Assembly (NCBI GenBank): GCA_017403185.1
Contig: JAFQON010000007.1
Coordinates: forward strand, 35,816-99,815
Direction: 5' to 3'
From: Clostridia bacterium
GTDB taxonomy: Bacteria; Bacillota; Clostridia; Oscillospirales; Acutalibacteraceae
Length of the DNA: 64,000 nucleotides
The position numbers and the translations under genes are program-made. The notes under the pieces were generated by a model that worked only from the letters and a program-made list of their open reading frames with translations, was not told the origin of the DNA and searched no databases. Positions 1-9,906 of this stretch are shown in pieces. Position 1 is the stretch's first letter. Every line of letters starts with the position of its first letter.

Positions 1-2731
1 CGCTGCCGCCCTCGGGTCCAAGGTCGATTATATGGTCGGCAACCTTGATAACATCAAGATTATGCTCAATAACAATAACCGTGTTGCCCTTGTCAACGAA
101 TTTCTGCAGCACATCAATCAGCCTGTGAACATCGGCAGTATGCAGACCCGTTGTAGGCTCGTCAAGAATATAAACCGTTTTGCCCGTTGCAACTCTTGCG
201 AGCTCTGTTGCAAGCTTCACTCTTTGCGCTTCGCCGCCCGAAAGAGTTGTTGCGGGCTGACCGATTTTGATATATCCCAAACCGACATCATAGAGGGTCT
301 TTATCTTGCGGTGGATTTTGGGGATGCTTTCAAAGAAATTCATTCCCTCTTCAACCGTCATATCAAGAATATCATGGATGTTTTTGCCCTTGTAACGCAC
401 TTCAAGAGTTTCACGGTTATATCGCTGACCCTTGCACACTTCGCAAGGCACATAGATATCGCTCATGAAGTGCATCTCGATTTTAACTATGCCGTCGCCC
501 TGGCAGGCTTCGCATCTGCCGCCCTTCACATTGAACGAAAAACGGCTTGATTTATAGCCCTTTTTCTTTGAATCAACGGTTGATGCGAAAAGCTCTCTGA
601 TATCGTTGAAAACGCCCGTATAGGTTGCAGGGTTTGAACGGGGAGTTCTGCCGATGGGGGACTGGTCAATATCAATAACCTTGTCAAGATACTCCGTGCC
701 CGTGATTTTATCGTGGCTTCCCGCAACCTTCTTTGCGCCGTTAAGCTCGGTCACAAGATGCTTTTTGAGGATTTCGTTGACGAGCGACGATTTGCCCGAG
801 CCCGAAACGCCCGATACGCAGATGAACTTACCGAGAGGGAACTCAACATCTATGTTGCAAAGATTGTTTTCCTTTGCGCCGTAGACGGTGAGGGCTTTGC
901 CGCTGCCTTCCCTTCTCTTTTCGGGGACGGGAATGTATTTTTTGCCGCTGAGATACTGACCCGTAACCGATTTTTCGCAGTTCATAATGTCGTCAACGCT
1001 GCCGCAACAAACGATTTCGCCGCCGTGAATGCCCGCACCCGGGCCCACATCGACAATGTAATCCGCGGCGTGCATTGTTTCTTCATCGTGTTCAACAACA
1101 ATCAGAGTGTTGCCCAGATCGCGAAGATTCTGAAGGGTTTTAAGAAGCTTTGCGTTGTCGCGCTGATGCAGACCGATGCTCGGCTCGTCAAGAATATAAA
1201 GAACACCCATAAGGGATGAGCCGATCTGCGTTGCAAGGCGGATTCTCTGCGCCTCGCCGCCCGAAAGGGTTGCAGACGGGCGCGCAAGCGTAAGATAATT
1301 GAGGCCTACGCTTGAAAGGAAATCAAGCCTGCTCCTGATTTCTTTTATGATCTGCTGAGCAATCATGCTGTCGCGTTCGCTGAGCTGAATGTTATCGAGA
1401 AATTCGATTTCTTTATCGATGGATTTATTTGTGAATTCGTCAATGTTGATGCCGCCAACGGTTACGCCGAGCGATTCCTTTCTCAGCCTTGCACCGCCGC
1501 ATTCGGGGCACTTGACGCTCGACATATAGGTTTCGATTTCTGCTCTTGAATACTCGCTTGTTGTTTCATGGTATCTTCTTTCAAGGTTGTTTATAATGCC
1601 TTCAAAATCGGTCATATATGTGCCGCTGCCGTATTCGCTGCGGCGTTCGAGCTTTATTTTTTTGCCTCCGGTGCCGTAGAAAATAACATCCTTAGCCTTT
1701 TTTGAAAGGTCTTTGAACGGAGTATCAAGCGAGAAATCATAGGCATTTGCAAGCCCTTCATAATACATCTGTGCTATTGTGCCGCCGTCTGCATTTCCCC
1801 AGCCGCTTGCCTGAATTGCGCCCTCTTTAATTGAAAGATTCGGGTTGGGAATAACAAGCTTCGGGTCGATTTTCATAAATACGCTCAGACCTGAGCATTT
1901 GGGGCAGGCGCCGAAGGGGTTGTTGAATGAGAATGAGCGCGGCTCAAGCTCCTCAATGCTGACGCCGTGCTCGGGGCAGGCGTAGTTGAGCGAATAGAGC
2001 TGCTCTTCGCCGCCGACAACATCAATCAGCAGAAGCCCTTCCGTAAGATTCGTTGCGGTTTCAATTGAATCGGCAAGTCTTGAACGGATGCCGTCTTTTA
2101 TAACAAGTCGGTCAACAATGACCTCAATATTGTGCTTTATATTCTTTTCAAGCTTGATTTCTTCCGAAAGGTCATAGATGATGCCGTCAATCCTGACCCT
2201 TGCAAAGCCGCTTTTGCGGATATGGTCAAGCTCCTTCACATATTCGCCCTTTTTGCCTCTTGCGATGGGCGCCATAACCTGAATTTTTGTTCCTTCTTCA
2301 AGCGAAAGCACCTGAGTTGTGATATCGTCAACGGTCTGCCTGCTGATTTCTCTGCCGCATTCGGGGCAGTGTGGGATGCCGATTCTTGCATAAAGCAGAC
2401 GCAGATAGTCATAAATCTCCGTTACCGTGCCGACGGTTGAACGGGGATTTTTTGATGTTGTTTTCTGGTCAATAGATATAGCGGGGGATAGCCCTTCAAT
2501 GCTCTCGATGTTGGGCTTTTCCATCTGACCGAGAAACTGCCTTGCGTATGATGAAAGAGATTCAACATATCTTCGCTGACCCTCGGCGTATATCGTGTCA
2601 AAGGCAAGGGATGATTTGCCCGAGCCCGAAAGACCCGTGAAAACAACGAGCTTGTCGCGTGGGATTGATATATCAACATTTTTTAGATTGTGCTCTTTCG
2701 CACCCTTGACTGTAAGATATTTAACTGCCAT
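1..2731 (-). CDS. uvrA: UvrABC excinuclease subunit A (3' end missing)
   Basis: Damage-recognition ATPase of nucleotide excision repair; it loads UvrB onto lesions. The translation shows a first Walker A (GLSGSGKS) near residue 33, a CPEC zinc-binding region near 117, an [12 protein letters not shown] signature, a second Walker A (GVSGSGKS), a CEAC...CEVC zinc finger and a second [12 protein letters not shown] signature. About 910 codons are present; UvrA is usually about 940, so only roughly the last 30 residues lie beyond the left edge. The ATG at 2731 gives [10 protein letters not shown], the normal UvrA start, and directly abuts the uvrB stop codon, so the two are co-transcribed and probably translationally coupled under the LexA-box promoter upstream of uvrB. 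No internal frameshift seen. Confidence 0.97.
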   Translation of the reverse strand, partial: MAVKYLTVKGAKEHNLKNVDISIPRDKLVVFTGLSGSGKSSLAFDTIYAEGQRRYVESLSSYARQFLGQMEKPNIESIEGLSPAISIDQKTTSKNPRSTVGTVTEIYDYLRLLYARIGIPHCPECGREISRQTVDDITTQVLSLEEGTKIQVMAPIARGKKGEYVKELDHIRKSGFARVRIDGIIYDLSEEIKLEKNIKHNIEVIVDRLVIKDGIRSRLADSIETATNLTEGLLLIDVVGGEEQLYSLNYACPEHGVSIEELEPRSFSFNNPFGACPKCSGLSVFMKIDPKLVIPNPNLSIKEGAIQASGWGNADGGTIAQMYYEGLANAYDFSLDTPFKDLSKKAKDVIFYGTGGKKIKLERRSEYGSGTYMTDFEGIINNLERRYHETTSEYSRAEIETYMSSVKCPECGGARLRKESLGVTVGGINIDEFTNKSIDKEIEFLDNIQLSERDSMIAQQIIKEIRSRLDFLSSVGLNYLTLARPSATLSGGEAQRIRLATQIGSSLMGVLYILDEPSIGLHQRDNAKLLKTLQNLRDLGNTLIVVEHDEETMHAADYIVDVGPGAGIHGGEIVCCGSVDDIMNCEKSVTGQYLSGKKYIPVPEKRREGSGKALTVYGAKENNLCNIDVEFPLGKFICVSGVSGSGKSSLVNEILKKHLVTELNGAKKVAGSHDKITGTEYLDKVIDIDQSPIGRTPRSNPATYTGVFNDIRELFASTVDSKKKGYKSSRFSFNVKGGRCEACQGDGIVKIEMHFMSDIYVPCEVCKGQRYNRETLEVRYKGKNIHDILDMTVEEGMNFFESIPKIHRKIKTLYDVGLGYIKIGQPATTLSGGEAQRVKLATELARVATGKTVYILDEPTTGLHTADVHRLIDVLQKFVDKGNTVIVIEHNLDVIKVADHIIDLGPEGGS

Positions 2732-4690
2732 TTATTTACCTCTTCTGAGTTTTTCGATTTTATCGCGAAGATAAGCGGCGTGTTCAAATTCAAGTATCTT
2801 TGCCGCCGATTTCATCTCAGCCGTGAGCCTGATAATCATTGCTTCGCGCTCCTTCTTGCTCATCTTTGAGATTGATTTTTCTTCGTCGCCCTTAGCGGAA
2901 ATTTCAATTATTTCGTGAACATCCTTAACGATTGTCTGCGGCACAATGCCGTTTTCTTCGTTGTATTTCATCTGTTTTTGCCTGCGGCGCTCGGTTTCGG
3001 TTATCGCTCTTTCCATTGACGGAGTGACGCAGTCGGCATACATTATAACCGTTCCCTGAGCGTTTCTTGCGGCTCTGCCTATGGTCTGAACAAGCGATGT
3101 TTCTGAGCGCAGGAAGCCTTCTTTATCCGCGTCAAGAATTGCAACGAGCGAAACCTCGGGAATATCAAGACCTTCGCGCAGAAGGTTGATGCCGATAAGC
3201 ACATCGAATTCACCGAGCCTCAGGTCGCGGATAATCTCCATTCGCTCTATCGTGTCAATATCGTGGTGCATATAGCGGACCTTGATATCAAGATTTTCAA
3301 GGTAATCCGTCAGATCCTCCGCCATGCGCTTTGTGAGGGTTGTCACGAGCACTCTTTCGTCTTTTGCGGTGCGGATGTTGATTTCGCTCACAAGGTCGTC
3401 AATCTGCCCTTCAATCGGTCTTACGGAAATTTCGGGGTCAAGCAGGCCTGTCGGTCTGATAACCTGCTCCGCAATGTGTGCACTCTTCTCTTTTTCAAGC
3501 TCGCCGGGAGTTGCGCTGACGAATATTTTCTGACCCGTTCTTTCGTAAAATTCATCAAAGGTAAGAGGTCTGTTGTCATAGGCGGAGGGCAGACGGAAGC
3601 CGAAGTTGATAAGGCTCTCTTTTCTTGCTCTGTCGCCGCCGTACATTGCCCTTACCTGCGGCAGGGTAACATGGGATTCGTCAACAAACAGCAGGAAATC
3701 ATCGGGGAAATAATTGAGAAGTGTAAACGGTGCTGAGCCTGCAGGCCTGCCTGACATGACTCTTGAATAGTTTTCAATGCCCTTGCAAAAGCCCGTTTCA
3801 CGCAGCATTTCAATATCATATTCTGTTCTCTGCCTGATACGCTGAGCCTCAAGAAGCTTTCCGTTTTCCTGAAAATATTTTTCCCTTTCAAGCATTTCTT
3901 CAAAAATATTTTTTATTGAACGCTCCATTTTATCCGGAGCGATAACATAATGCGATGCAGGGTAGATTGCGGCGTGTGACAGCACGCTTTTCACCTGACC
4001 CGTCAGCGCATTTATTTCGCTTATGCGGTCAATTTCATCGCCGAAAAATTCAACCCTGATGCCGTTTTCGTTTGAATAAACGGGGAAGATTTCAACCACA
4101 TCGCCCCTGACCCTGAATTTGTTACGGCTGAAGTCAATATCGTTTCTTTCATACTGAATGGAAACAAGCTTTTCTATCAGTTCATCGCGGCTTTTCTCCA
4201 TGCCCGTGCGCAGGGAAATAACCATGCTGCGGTAGTCAATGGGGTCGCCGAGAGTGTATATGCACGAAACGCTGGCAACAATGATAACATCGCGCCTTTC
4301 GGAGAGCGCAGAGGTTGCGGAGTGGCGGAGCTTATCGATTTCATCGTTGACCGCGGAGTCTTTTTCAATATAAGTATCGGTTGTGGGAATATACGCCTCG
4401 GGCTGATAATAGTCATAGTATGAGACGAAATATTCAACCGCGTTTTCGGGGAAGAATTCACGGAATTCCGAGCAAAGCTGAGCGGCAAGGGTTTTGTTGT
4501 GCGCAAGCACAAGGGTGGGTCTGTTGGCTTTTTCAATGATGTTTGCCATTGTGAAAGTTTTTCCCGAGCCCGTAACGCCAAGCAGGGTCTGCTCAGCATA
4601 GCCTTTGTTGAGCCCGTCAACAAGCTCTGCAATAGCCTGAGGCTGGTCGCCGGTGGGCTTATATTTTGAATGGAGCACAAACTTATCCAT
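2732..4690 (-). CDS. uvrB: UvrABC excinuclease subunit B
   Basis: Helicase-like subunit that verifies damage and positions UvrC for incision. It is 652 aa, full family length. Motifs: Walker A GVTGSGKT near residue 38, the beta-hairpin [12 protein letters not shown] near 92 that inserts between DNA strands, helicase motif [10 protein letters not shown] near 540, and a C-terminal UVR motif ([15 protein letters not shown]) that binds UvrC. The start is preceded by GGAGGAAAG. It is the first gene of the uvrB-uvrA operon, which has a TTTACA-N17-TATAAT promoter and a perfect GAAC-N4-GTTC LexA box between promoter and gene, so SOS induction is expected as in other Firmicutes. Confidence 0.98.
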   Translation of the reverse strand: MDKFVLHSKYKPTGDQPQAIAELVDGLNKGYAEQTLLGVTGSGKTFTMANIIEKANRPTLVLAHNKTLAAQLCSEFREFFPENAVEYFVSYYDYYQPEAYIPTTDTYIEKDSAVNDEIDKLRHSATSALSERRDVIIVASVSCIYTLGDPIDYRSMVISLRTGMEKSRDELIEKLVSIQYERNDIDFSRNKFRVRGDVVEIFPVYSNENGIRVEFFGDEIDRISEINALTGQVKSVLSHAAIYPASHYVIAPDKMERSIKNIFEEMLEREKYFQENGKLLEAQRIRQRTEYDIEMLRETGFCKGIENYSRVMSGRPAGSAPFTLLNYFPDDFLLFVDESHVTLPQVRAMYGGDRARKESLINFGFRLPSAYDNRPLTFDEFYERTGQKIFVSATPGELEKEKSAHIAEQVIRPTGLLDPEISVRPIEGQIDDLVSEINIRTAKDERVLVTTLTKRMAEDLTDYLENLDIKVRYMHHDIDTIERMEIIRDLRLGEFDVLIGINLLREGLDIPEVSLVAILDADKEGFLRSETSLVQTIGRAARNAQGTVIMYADCVTPSMERAITETERRRQKQMKYNEENGIVPQTIVKDVHEIIEISAKGDEEKSISKMSKKEREAMIIRLTAEMKSAAKILEFEHAAYLRDKIEKLRRGK

Positions 4691-4713
4691 GACTTTCCTC
4701 CCGATAAAACTAT

Positions 4714-4725
4714 GAACAAATGTTC
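4714..4725. promoter_or_regulatory. LexA (SOS) box upstream of uvrB
   Basis: GAACAAATGTTC is a perfect match to the Gram-positive LexA/DinR core GAAC-N4-GTTC. It lies just downstream of the uvrB -10 hexamer, around the expected transcription start, where bound LexA would block polymerase. A second box with the same arms occurs at 50450-50461. Confidence 0.88.
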
Positions 4726-4731
4726 TTGAAT

Positions 4732-4760
4732 ATTATATCACATTAAATTTTAAATGTAAA
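4732..4760 (-). promoter_or_regulatory. Sigma-A promoter of uvrB-uvrA
   Basis: On the minus strand TTTACA (4760-4755) is followed after 17 bases by TATAAT (4737-4732). The LexA box follows six bases downstream of the -10. Confidence 0.85.
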
Positions 4761-4840
4761 CTGTTTCTTTTAATTTATTTCAATTTTATTTCGAAAGTCA
4801 ACATATTTCATAAAGGGATATCGAAATATGGCAATGTTTG

Positions 4841-4869
4841 TTGACATTTTCTACAAATAGTGATATTAT
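4841..4869 (+). promoter_or_regulatory. Sigma-A promoter of rmlA-rmlC
   Basis: TTGACA at 4841-4846, 17-base spacer, TATTAT at 4864-4869, about 60 bases ahead of the rmlA start codon. Confidence 0.8.
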
Positions 4870-4928
4870 AACTGTAATAAATTTTGTTTTGCGGCAAATC
4901 AACTTCATTCTGAAACGGAGTGTTTTGT

Positions 4929-5873
4929 TTGAAAGGAATTATTCTTGCGGGTGGTTCAGGCACAAGGCTTTATCCCCTGACAATGGTCACAAGTAAGCAG
5001 CTTCTGCCCGTTTATGATAAACCTATGATATATTATCCCCTCTCAACGCTTATGCTTGCAGGCATCAGAGAGATTCTGATTATTTCCACTCCCACCGATA
5101 CGCCCAAATTCGAAGAACTTCTCGGCAACGGCAGGCAGTTTGGTTTGAGCCTGTCATATGCTGTGCAGGAGAAGCCTGAGGGTCTTGCCCAGGCATTTAT
5201 CATCGGCGAAAAATTTATCGGTGACGACGATGTTGCAATGGTTCTGGGTGATAATATTTTCTATGGCAACGGCTTGGGTCATATGCTCAGGCAGGCTGCA
5301 AAAAATAAAAACAGAGCCACGATTTTCGGCTATTATGTTGATAATCCGCAGGCCTTCGGTGTTGTTGAATTTAATGAAAACGGAGTGCCTGTTTCGATTG
5401 AAGAGAAGCCCGAGGTGCCCAAATCAAACTATGCGGTAACGGGTCTGTATTTCTATGATAACAGAGTTGTGGAATATGCAAAATCCCTCAAGCCCTCAAA
5501 AAGAGGTGAGCTTGAGATAACGGATATCAACCAGATGTATCTGCAAAACGGTGACCTTGATATCAAGCTTATGGGCAGAGGCTTCGCGTGGCTTGATACA
5601 GGAACGGTTGAAAATCTTATGGATGCGGCAAACTTCATCAAAACCGTTGAAAAGCTTCAGGGAATCAAGATTTCAGCCCCCGAAGAGATTGCGTACAATA
5701 TGCGTTGGATAAGCCGTGAGGCTTTGCTTCGTTCTGCAGAAAAATACGGAAAATCATCCTACGGTCAGCATCTGCGTTCGGTTGCCGAAGGCAAAATTCT
5801 CTATACGGGCGGCAAGCCCGGCGAAAGACCGTGCTGGGGTGTGGAAGGTAACTTGGATTATGAAACTGAATGA
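4929..5873 (+). CDS. rmlA: Glucose-1-phosphate thymidylyltransferase
   Basis: Joins glucose-1-phosphate and dTTP to make dTDP-glucose, first step of dTDP-L-rhamnose synthesis. The protein opens with the nucleotidyltransferase motif [13 protein letters not shown] (residues 6-18) and matches RmlA throughout, with GDNIFYG and EITDIN motifs. An in-frame GTG at 4920 overlaps the GGAG ribosome site (4917-4920), so the TTG at 4929, eight bases after that site and giving [11 protein letters not shown], is chosen as start; this yields 314 aa. It overlaps rmlC by 14 bases. The rmlB and rmlD partners are not in the window. Confidence 0.95.
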   Translation: MKGIILAGGSGTRLYPLTMVTSKQLLPVYDKPMIYYPLSTLMLAGIREILIISTPTDTPKFEELLGNGRQFGLSLSYAVQEKPEGLAQAFIIGEKFIGDDDVAMVLGDNIFYGNGLGHMLRQAAKNKNRATIFGYYVDNPQAFGVVEFNENGVPVSIEEKPEVPKSNYAVTGLYFYDNRVVEYAKSLKPSKRGELEITDINQMYLQNGDLDIKLMGRGFAWLDTGTVENLMDAANFIKTVEKLQGIKISAPEEIAYNMRWISREALLRSAEKYGKSSYGQHLRSVAEGKILYTGGKPGERPCWGVEGNLDYETE

Positions 5874-6411
5874 AACGGCGGTCAGCGGCGTTTTTGAAAT
5901 AGAACCTCAGGTTTTTGGTGATAACCGCGGCTGGTTCTGCGAAACATATTCAAAAAGAGAGCTTGAAAAGTTCGGTATAAAGGCAGATTTTGTTCAGGAT
6001 AACCGCTCTTTTTCGGCTCAGAAGGGCACTCTCAGGGGCCTGCACTGCCAGACCGACCCCAAGTCGCAGGCAAAGCTTGTGAGCTGCACAAGGGGAAAAA
6101 TTCTTGATGTTGCGGTTGATATCAGAGAGGGCTCACCCACATATATGAAATGGATTGCCGTTGAGCTGAGTGAAGAGAACAAAAAAATGCTCTATATTCC
6201 TAAAGGCTGCCTTCACGGTTTTGTTACATTAACTGATAATGTTGAGCTTTCATATAAGGTTGATGAATTCTATTCACCCGAGAATGACAGAAGCATCTGT
6301 TGGAATGATGCGGATATCGGCGTTGAATGGGGCGTTGATGACCCTGTGCTTTCGGAAAAGGATAAAAAAGCACCTTTGCTTAAAGACAGCGATGTAAAGT
6401 TTGAATTTTAA
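5860..6411 (+). CDS. rmlC: dTDP-4-dehydrorhamnose 3,5-epimerase
   Basis: Cupin-fold epimerase acting third in the dTDP-L-rhamnose pathway. It is 183 aa, normal for RmlC. Family motifs include FVQDN, RGLHCQ with the catalytic histidine, and the KGCLHGFV strand; the tyrosine usual after that histidine (RGLHYQ) is a cysteine here. The ATG at 5860 lies inside the rmlA end and follows GGAAGG at about 5842; the same frame is open upstream but that part does not resemble RmlC. Translationally coupled to rmlA and closed by a strong terminator. The product feeds rhamnose-containing wall polysaccharides. Confidence 0.94.
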   Translation: MKLNETAVSGVFEIEPQVFGDNRGWFCETYSKRELEKFGIKADFVQDNRSFSAQKGTLRGLHCQTDPKSQAKLVSCTRGKILDVAVDIREGSPTYMKWIAVELSEENKKMLYIPKGCLHGFVTLTDNVELSYKVDEFYSPENDRSICWNDADIGVEWGVDDPVLSEKDKKAPLLKDSDVKFEF

Positions 6412-6419
6412 AAAAATTT

Positions 6420-6455
6420 GCAAACAATAACAGATGTTGTTGTTTGCATTTTTTA
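6420..6455 (+). terminator. Terminator after rmlC
   Basis: GCAAACAA pairs with TTGTTTGC, with a further AACA/TGTT inner stem, followed by ATTTTTTATTTTT. Confidence 0.85.
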
Positions 6456-6523
6456 TTTTTACGAATATCTTAAGCAAAATCTGCTCATACTATGCGTGAA
6501 AAGCAAGTAAGGAGTTGAGACGA

Positions 6524-6751
6524 ATGCTTGATAAAATTTCACTGGCTCTTATTATTGTCGGTGCACTTAACTGGGGCAGCATCGGTCTGTTTCAGTTTGA
6601 CCTTGTGGCATGGATTTTTGGCGGACAGGGAGCAATTCTCAGCAGGATTGTTTACACTGTTATTGCCCTTGCGGGTATCTGGTGCATTTCTCTGCTTTTC
6701 AGAGAATCCGAAACCGCAATCACAGCCGCAGATTCGGACGATATACAGTAA
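6524..6751 (+). CDS. DUF378 family small membrane protein
   Basis: A 75-aa protein with two predicted membrane helices (about residues 5-25 and 37-60) and the family core ALNWGSIGLFQFDLV typical of DUF378. Function is unknown for the family. An in-frame TTG at 6515 lies directly after the GGAG site (6511-6514), so the ATG at 6524 with nine-base spacing is preferred. It stands alone between two terminators, so it is probably monocistronic. Confidence 0.8.
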   Translation: MLDKISLALIIVGALNWGSIGLFQFDLVAWIFGGQGAILSRIVYTVIALAGIWCISLLFRESETAITAADSDDIQ

Positions 6752-6757
6752 AAAAAG

Positions 6758-6798
6758 AAAACCGCTGAGAGAATCAAACGATTTTATCAGCGGTTTTT
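6758..6798. terminator. Bidirectional terminator between DUF378 gene and hydrolase gene
   Basis: AAACCGCTGA pairs with TCAGCGGTTT around an 18-base loop. A-rich and T-rich flanks serve both converging genes. Confidence 0.8.
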
Positions 6799-6809
6799 AT
6801 TTGTAATTG

Positions 6810-7889
6810 TTAAATCCATCCAAGAAGCGTGAATGCGTTGAGCATAAGCATCATAAGCCTTGATTTTAAAAATACTTTTATGCTTTCGCCAAAGAAAAAC
6901 TTAACCTTTGCACCGAAGGTTTCGGTATCACGGGCTTCGGATTTTTCTCTGTTGTCGTCAATAGTAAGAGGATTAAGCCAGGATATTGCAGAGGAATTGT
7001 CAATTTCTTTTCCGTTACCGTCAATTGTTTTCATATCGGGATAGGCGGGGTCGTTAGTAATCATATCGCTTGCAAGGTTATTCCACAGATTATGATTGAA
7101 GATAAACGGTATCCATTCAAGCAAGGGCACATCGGGTGCACTGCTGTAGGATGTGAGCCTCACATCGCTTTTTCTGTTGCTGACCTCACAAAGCCGGTTG
7201 TATGATTTGAGAATGCAGTTTTTGTAGCTTGAGTATGTATCCGTTTCTGAACCCATGAACCAGACGGGCATATTTTTGAGTGCCTGAGCCTCGTTTTCGT
7301 TTATGGCTCTGTCAGGGCACATAATGGTTGCAGATGCAAATTCATTCGGATAGGTGGTTGCAAGGTTTATCGCACCGTTGCCGCCGAGGCACCAGCCTAT
7401 TATATGAATTCTGTCTGTATCAACATTAGGGTTCTGCGTGCAGAAGCCGTCAATTGCCGCTTTAAGGCTCGGGGTCAGCTTTGAATAATCCCAATAAAGC
7501 CAGTCCTCTTCAGGTGCACGGGCAATGAAAAGGAATGCGTTGCCGTTTTCAAAGCGTGACTGATACTCTGCGGTTGTCCATTTGGGCATTACATTTGCTA
7601 TAAGCTCAAAGCCCTCCTGAAGCCCTTCAAGTGCACCTGCCATGATGATTATAAGAGGATATTTTTTATCTGTTGAAGCACCGTTTTCAATGGGTGAGTA
7701 ATAGCTGTAGTCAATATCTATTCCGTTTATTTCGGGGCCGACATTTCTTGACCATGTTGCTCTCACATCATCAATGCGATAATCTATGCTGCTCGGTATT
7801 CTGAGCAAAGAAACATTTGATAAAACCAAAAGTGCGCAAAGGAGAATTGCAAAAAAAGCAATCAAAATTTTCTTAACTGTTTTTTTCAT
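6810..7889 (-). CDS. Membrane-anchored alpha/beta hydrolase with a Cys nucleophile
   Basis: A 359-aa protein with an N-terminal hydrophobic helix (residues 8-30) that is a signal anchor or signal peptide, then an esterase/feruloyl-esterase-like alpha/beta hydrolase domain. The nucleophile elbow is GWCLGG with Cys167 where serine is usual, as in dienelactone hydrolases. The following GA...LATTYP helix and late His residues (for example HNLWNN) fit the fold. The ATG at 7889 follows AGAGGTGG; the GTG four codons upstream overlaps that site and is rejected. Promoter at 7916-7944. The substrate cannot be named. Confidence 0.7.
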   Translation of the reverse strand: MKKTVKKILIAFFAILLCALLVLSNVSLLRIPSSIDYRIDDVRATWSRNVGPEINGIDIDYSYYSPIENGASTDKKYPLIIIMAGALEGLQEGFELIANVMPKWTTAEYQSRFENGNAFLFIARAPEEDWLYWDYSKLTPSLKAAIDGFCTQNPNVDTDRIHIIGWCLGGNGAINLATTYPNEFASATIMCPDRAINENEAQALKNMPVWFMGSETDTYSSYKNCILKSYNRLCEVSNRKSDVRLTSYSSAPDVPLLEWIPFIFNHNLWNNLASDMITNDPAYPDMKTIDGNGKEIDNSSAISWLNPLTIDDNREKSEARDTETFGAKVKFFFGESIKVFLKSRLMMLMLNAFTLLGWI

Positions 7890-7915
7890 ATATACAACCA
7901 CCTCTTTTATATATT

Positions 7916-7944
7916 ATTATACAAATAACAGTGCATATTGTCAA
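7916..7944 (-). promoter_or_regulatory. Sigma-A promoter of the hydrolase gene
   Basis: Minus strand TTGACA (7944-7939), 17-base spacer, TATAAT (7921-7916); 27 bases from the start codon. Confidence 0.85.
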
Positions 7945-7995
7945 ATGACAAATATATAAAAATATTCGATTAACAAATATTTTGACATTATAAAG

Positions 7996-8035
7996 CCGTG
8001 CCGCCTGAATAAATAACTCAGACGGCACGGTTTTT
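7996..8035 (+). terminator. Strong hairpin with T-run on the plus strand
   Basis: CCGTGCCGCCTGA pairs with TCAGACGGCACGG (one mismatch), then TTTTT. The T-run is in the plus orientation although no plus-strand gene lies upstream. On the minus strand it may still terminate the trmK-nif3-rqcH transcript. Confidence 0.6.
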
Positions 8036-8145
8036 ACCGGCTTTTGCAGCCAGCTTCCGCTTTCAAAAAGCTTGGCTGTTGAATAAATTTCAAGATGCGA
8101 TTCTCTCTCTGCTTCACGGATTGATTTAAGGGTTTCGGTATTCAT
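8026..8145 (-). pseudogene. N-terminal remnant of a SAM-dependent methyltransferase
   Basis: The ATG at 8145 overlaps the rqcH stop as ATGA. The first 40 codons read like the N-terminus of a class I SAM-dependent methyltransferase family of Clostridia (MNTETLKSIREAE, then SGSWLQKPVKTV), recalled from memory and not searched. After this point homology ends inside the hairpin at 7996-8035. The frame stays open to 7873 but encodes an unrelated, partly hydrophobic tail, and no SAM-binding GxGxG motif follows. It looks like a gene deleted just after its start, still translationally coupled to rqcH. It could instead be an expressed short peptide. Confidence 0.45.
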
Positions 8146-9896
8146 TTCTTTTTTAACCTTTCACACAGTTCTCTGTCGGGTGTTACCCACATTGTGTTAT
8201 ATGTGTGGTAAATAACCTTGCCCGGCTTTGCACCCGTCGGCTTTTTGAGTGAACGCACTTCCGTATAGTCAACCGCAACCTGAGAGGACTCTCTGCCGCC
8301 ACTGTGGTATGCCGCCAGAATTGCCGCCTGCCTGCAGGTGAGCTCGGGGATTATATCGCCGTTGCCGATAACAACAACATGGGAGCCGGGGATTTTCTGA
8401 GTGTGAAACCACGAATCATCCTTAGCAGCAGTTTTGAAGGTGAGTAAATCATTCTGAACATTGTTTCTGCCCACAAGGATTGTGTAGCCGTCATCCGATA
8501 CATATTCAAGCGGCGGAAGAGGCTTCGGCTTCTTTGATTTATCATTTTTGGCACGCTTTAAATATCCCTGCTCATAAAGCTCGTTGCGGATTTCGGCAAG
8601 CTCTGTGTAGCCGTCTGCACGGTTTACCGAGTCAATGACCGATTCGAGATAGGCAAGCTCTTGCTCGCTTTGCTCAATCAACTCACCGAGCATGCTTTCG
8701 GCGGTTTTTGCCTTGCGGTATTCCTTGAAATATTTCTGAGCATTTGCCGAGGGTGAAAGTGCAGGGGCGGCGGGAATGCGCACAACATTGTTATTGTCAT
8801 AGAAATTTTCAAGGTCATAGAATAACGAGCCCTTCTCAAGCCTGTATTGATTTGCGAGAATCAGCTCAGCGTTGATGCGAAGAGTATCTCGGTCTGCGCA
8901 GGCATCAAGCTCCGCCTGCCTGCTCTGCAGCTTTCTTGCCGCTCTTGATGCAGCGTTTGTGAGAAGCTTTAGCAGTGATTGACTGCGCTGACGGGTTCTT
9001 TCAAAACGGTCTTTTTCGTAATAAAAGCTGTCAAGAAGCTCGGAGAAACTTTCATATTGCTTTGGCGTTACTGTGAAACCGTATTGCATAATATCCGTAA
9101 ATGTAAAGTCGTATGGCTTTACGCCCTCACGGATAAGCATGGTTGGATTTCCGCCGCCTTCAAGAAGCATATTTTTTATTTCCGTCAGCTTGCTTTCAAG
9201 CCTTTGCTCATTTATTTCATTCATTTCACTTGCTGCAATATCTCCGCCGCAGGCGAATGATGCAATTTCACGGCTTATCAAGGGAGAAACGCCCTCAAGG
9301 GATTCAAGAATTGCTCCCGAAAGCCGCTTCCCCGTGCAGCTTTTAATTGTTTTCACAGCTGCTTCGGGTTCGGTTTCAGTCAAATTCAGCTTGCCCTGAC
9401 GGGGCGGATATTCATACCTGAATGTGGGTAATATCTGACGCACGGATGATTGTGTAAAGTCAACTCGCTTTACAGCATCGACAATAACACCGTCTGAATT
9501 GATAAGCACAATGTTGCTGTGTTTTGCCATAATTTCAACGCAGAGCGTGAAGGTTACGGCGTCACCGATTTCGTTCGTGCCCGCAAGGTCAATAAAAACA
9601 ACTCTGTCAAGCCCGAGCTGGCGTATATCCGTTATAACGCAGCCCGTGAGATGCTTCCTGAAAAGCATACAGAGCATCGGCGGCGTTGCAGGGTTTTCGG
9701 GGGCATTGGCCGTGAGATGAAGCCTCGGGCTGTTGGCCGAAGCCGAAACAAGAAGGCGGTATGCACCTTCTCTTGAACGCAGGTGAAACACCAGCTCATC
9801 CTTTGAAGGCTGGTGTATTTTTTCTATTCTGCTTCCGATTATATATTGCGAAAGCTCGCTTTTGAGTAAATTTAATGTGATTCCGTCAAGGGGCAT
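8142..9896 (-). CDS. rqcH: Ribosome quality-control protein RqcH (NFACT family)
   Basis: Binds stalled 50S subunits and, with tRNA-Ala, adds C-terminal alanine tails that mark nascent chains for degradation. It is 584 aa: NFACT-N domain (residues 1 to about 190) with the Asp97-Arg98 pair important for tailing, helix-hairpin and coiled-coil middle, and a C-terminal NFACT-R domain with LVGRNNVQND and WFHTQKIPGSHVV. The ATG at 9896 (MPLDGITLNLL) follows GAGGAAA and matches the family start; the longer frame to 9950 does not. Ten bases separate it from nif3, and it is the third gene of trmK-nif3-rqcH. Confidence 0.94.
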   Translation of the reverse strand: MPLDGITLNLLKSELSQYIIGSRIEKIHQPSKDELVFHLRSREGAYRLLVSASANSPRLHLTANAPENPATPPMLCMLFRKHLTGCVITDIRQLGLDRVVFIDLAGTNEIGDAVTFTLCVEIMAKHSNIVLINSDGVIVDAVKRVDFTQSSVRQILPTFRYEYPPRQGKLNLTETEPEAAVKTIKSCTGKRLSGAILESLEGVSPLISREIASFACGGDIAASEMNEINEQRLESKLTEIKNMLLEGGGNPTMLIREGVKPYDFTFTDIMQYGFTVTPKQYESFSELLDSFYYEKDRFERTRQRSQSLLKLLTNAASRAARKLQSRQAELDACADRDTLRINAELILANQYRLEKGSLFYDLENFYDNNNVVRIPAAPALSPSANAQKYFKEYRKAKTAESMLGELIEQSEQELAYLESVIDSVNRADGYTELAEIRNELYEQGYLKRAKNDKSKKPKPLPPLEYVSDDGYTILVGRNNVQNDLLTFKTAAKDDSWFHTQKIPGSHVVVIGNGDIIPELTCRQAAILAAYHSGGRESSQVAVDYTEVRSLKKPTGAKPGKVIYHTYNTMWVTPDRELCERLKKK

Positions 9897-9906
9897 AAAT
9901 GTTTCC

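Noticed and set aside
32-1219. Plus-strand frames of 172 and 168 codons at the left edge
   Set aside because: They are antisense to uvrA, whose translation is a perfect family match; no ribosome site or sensible composition.
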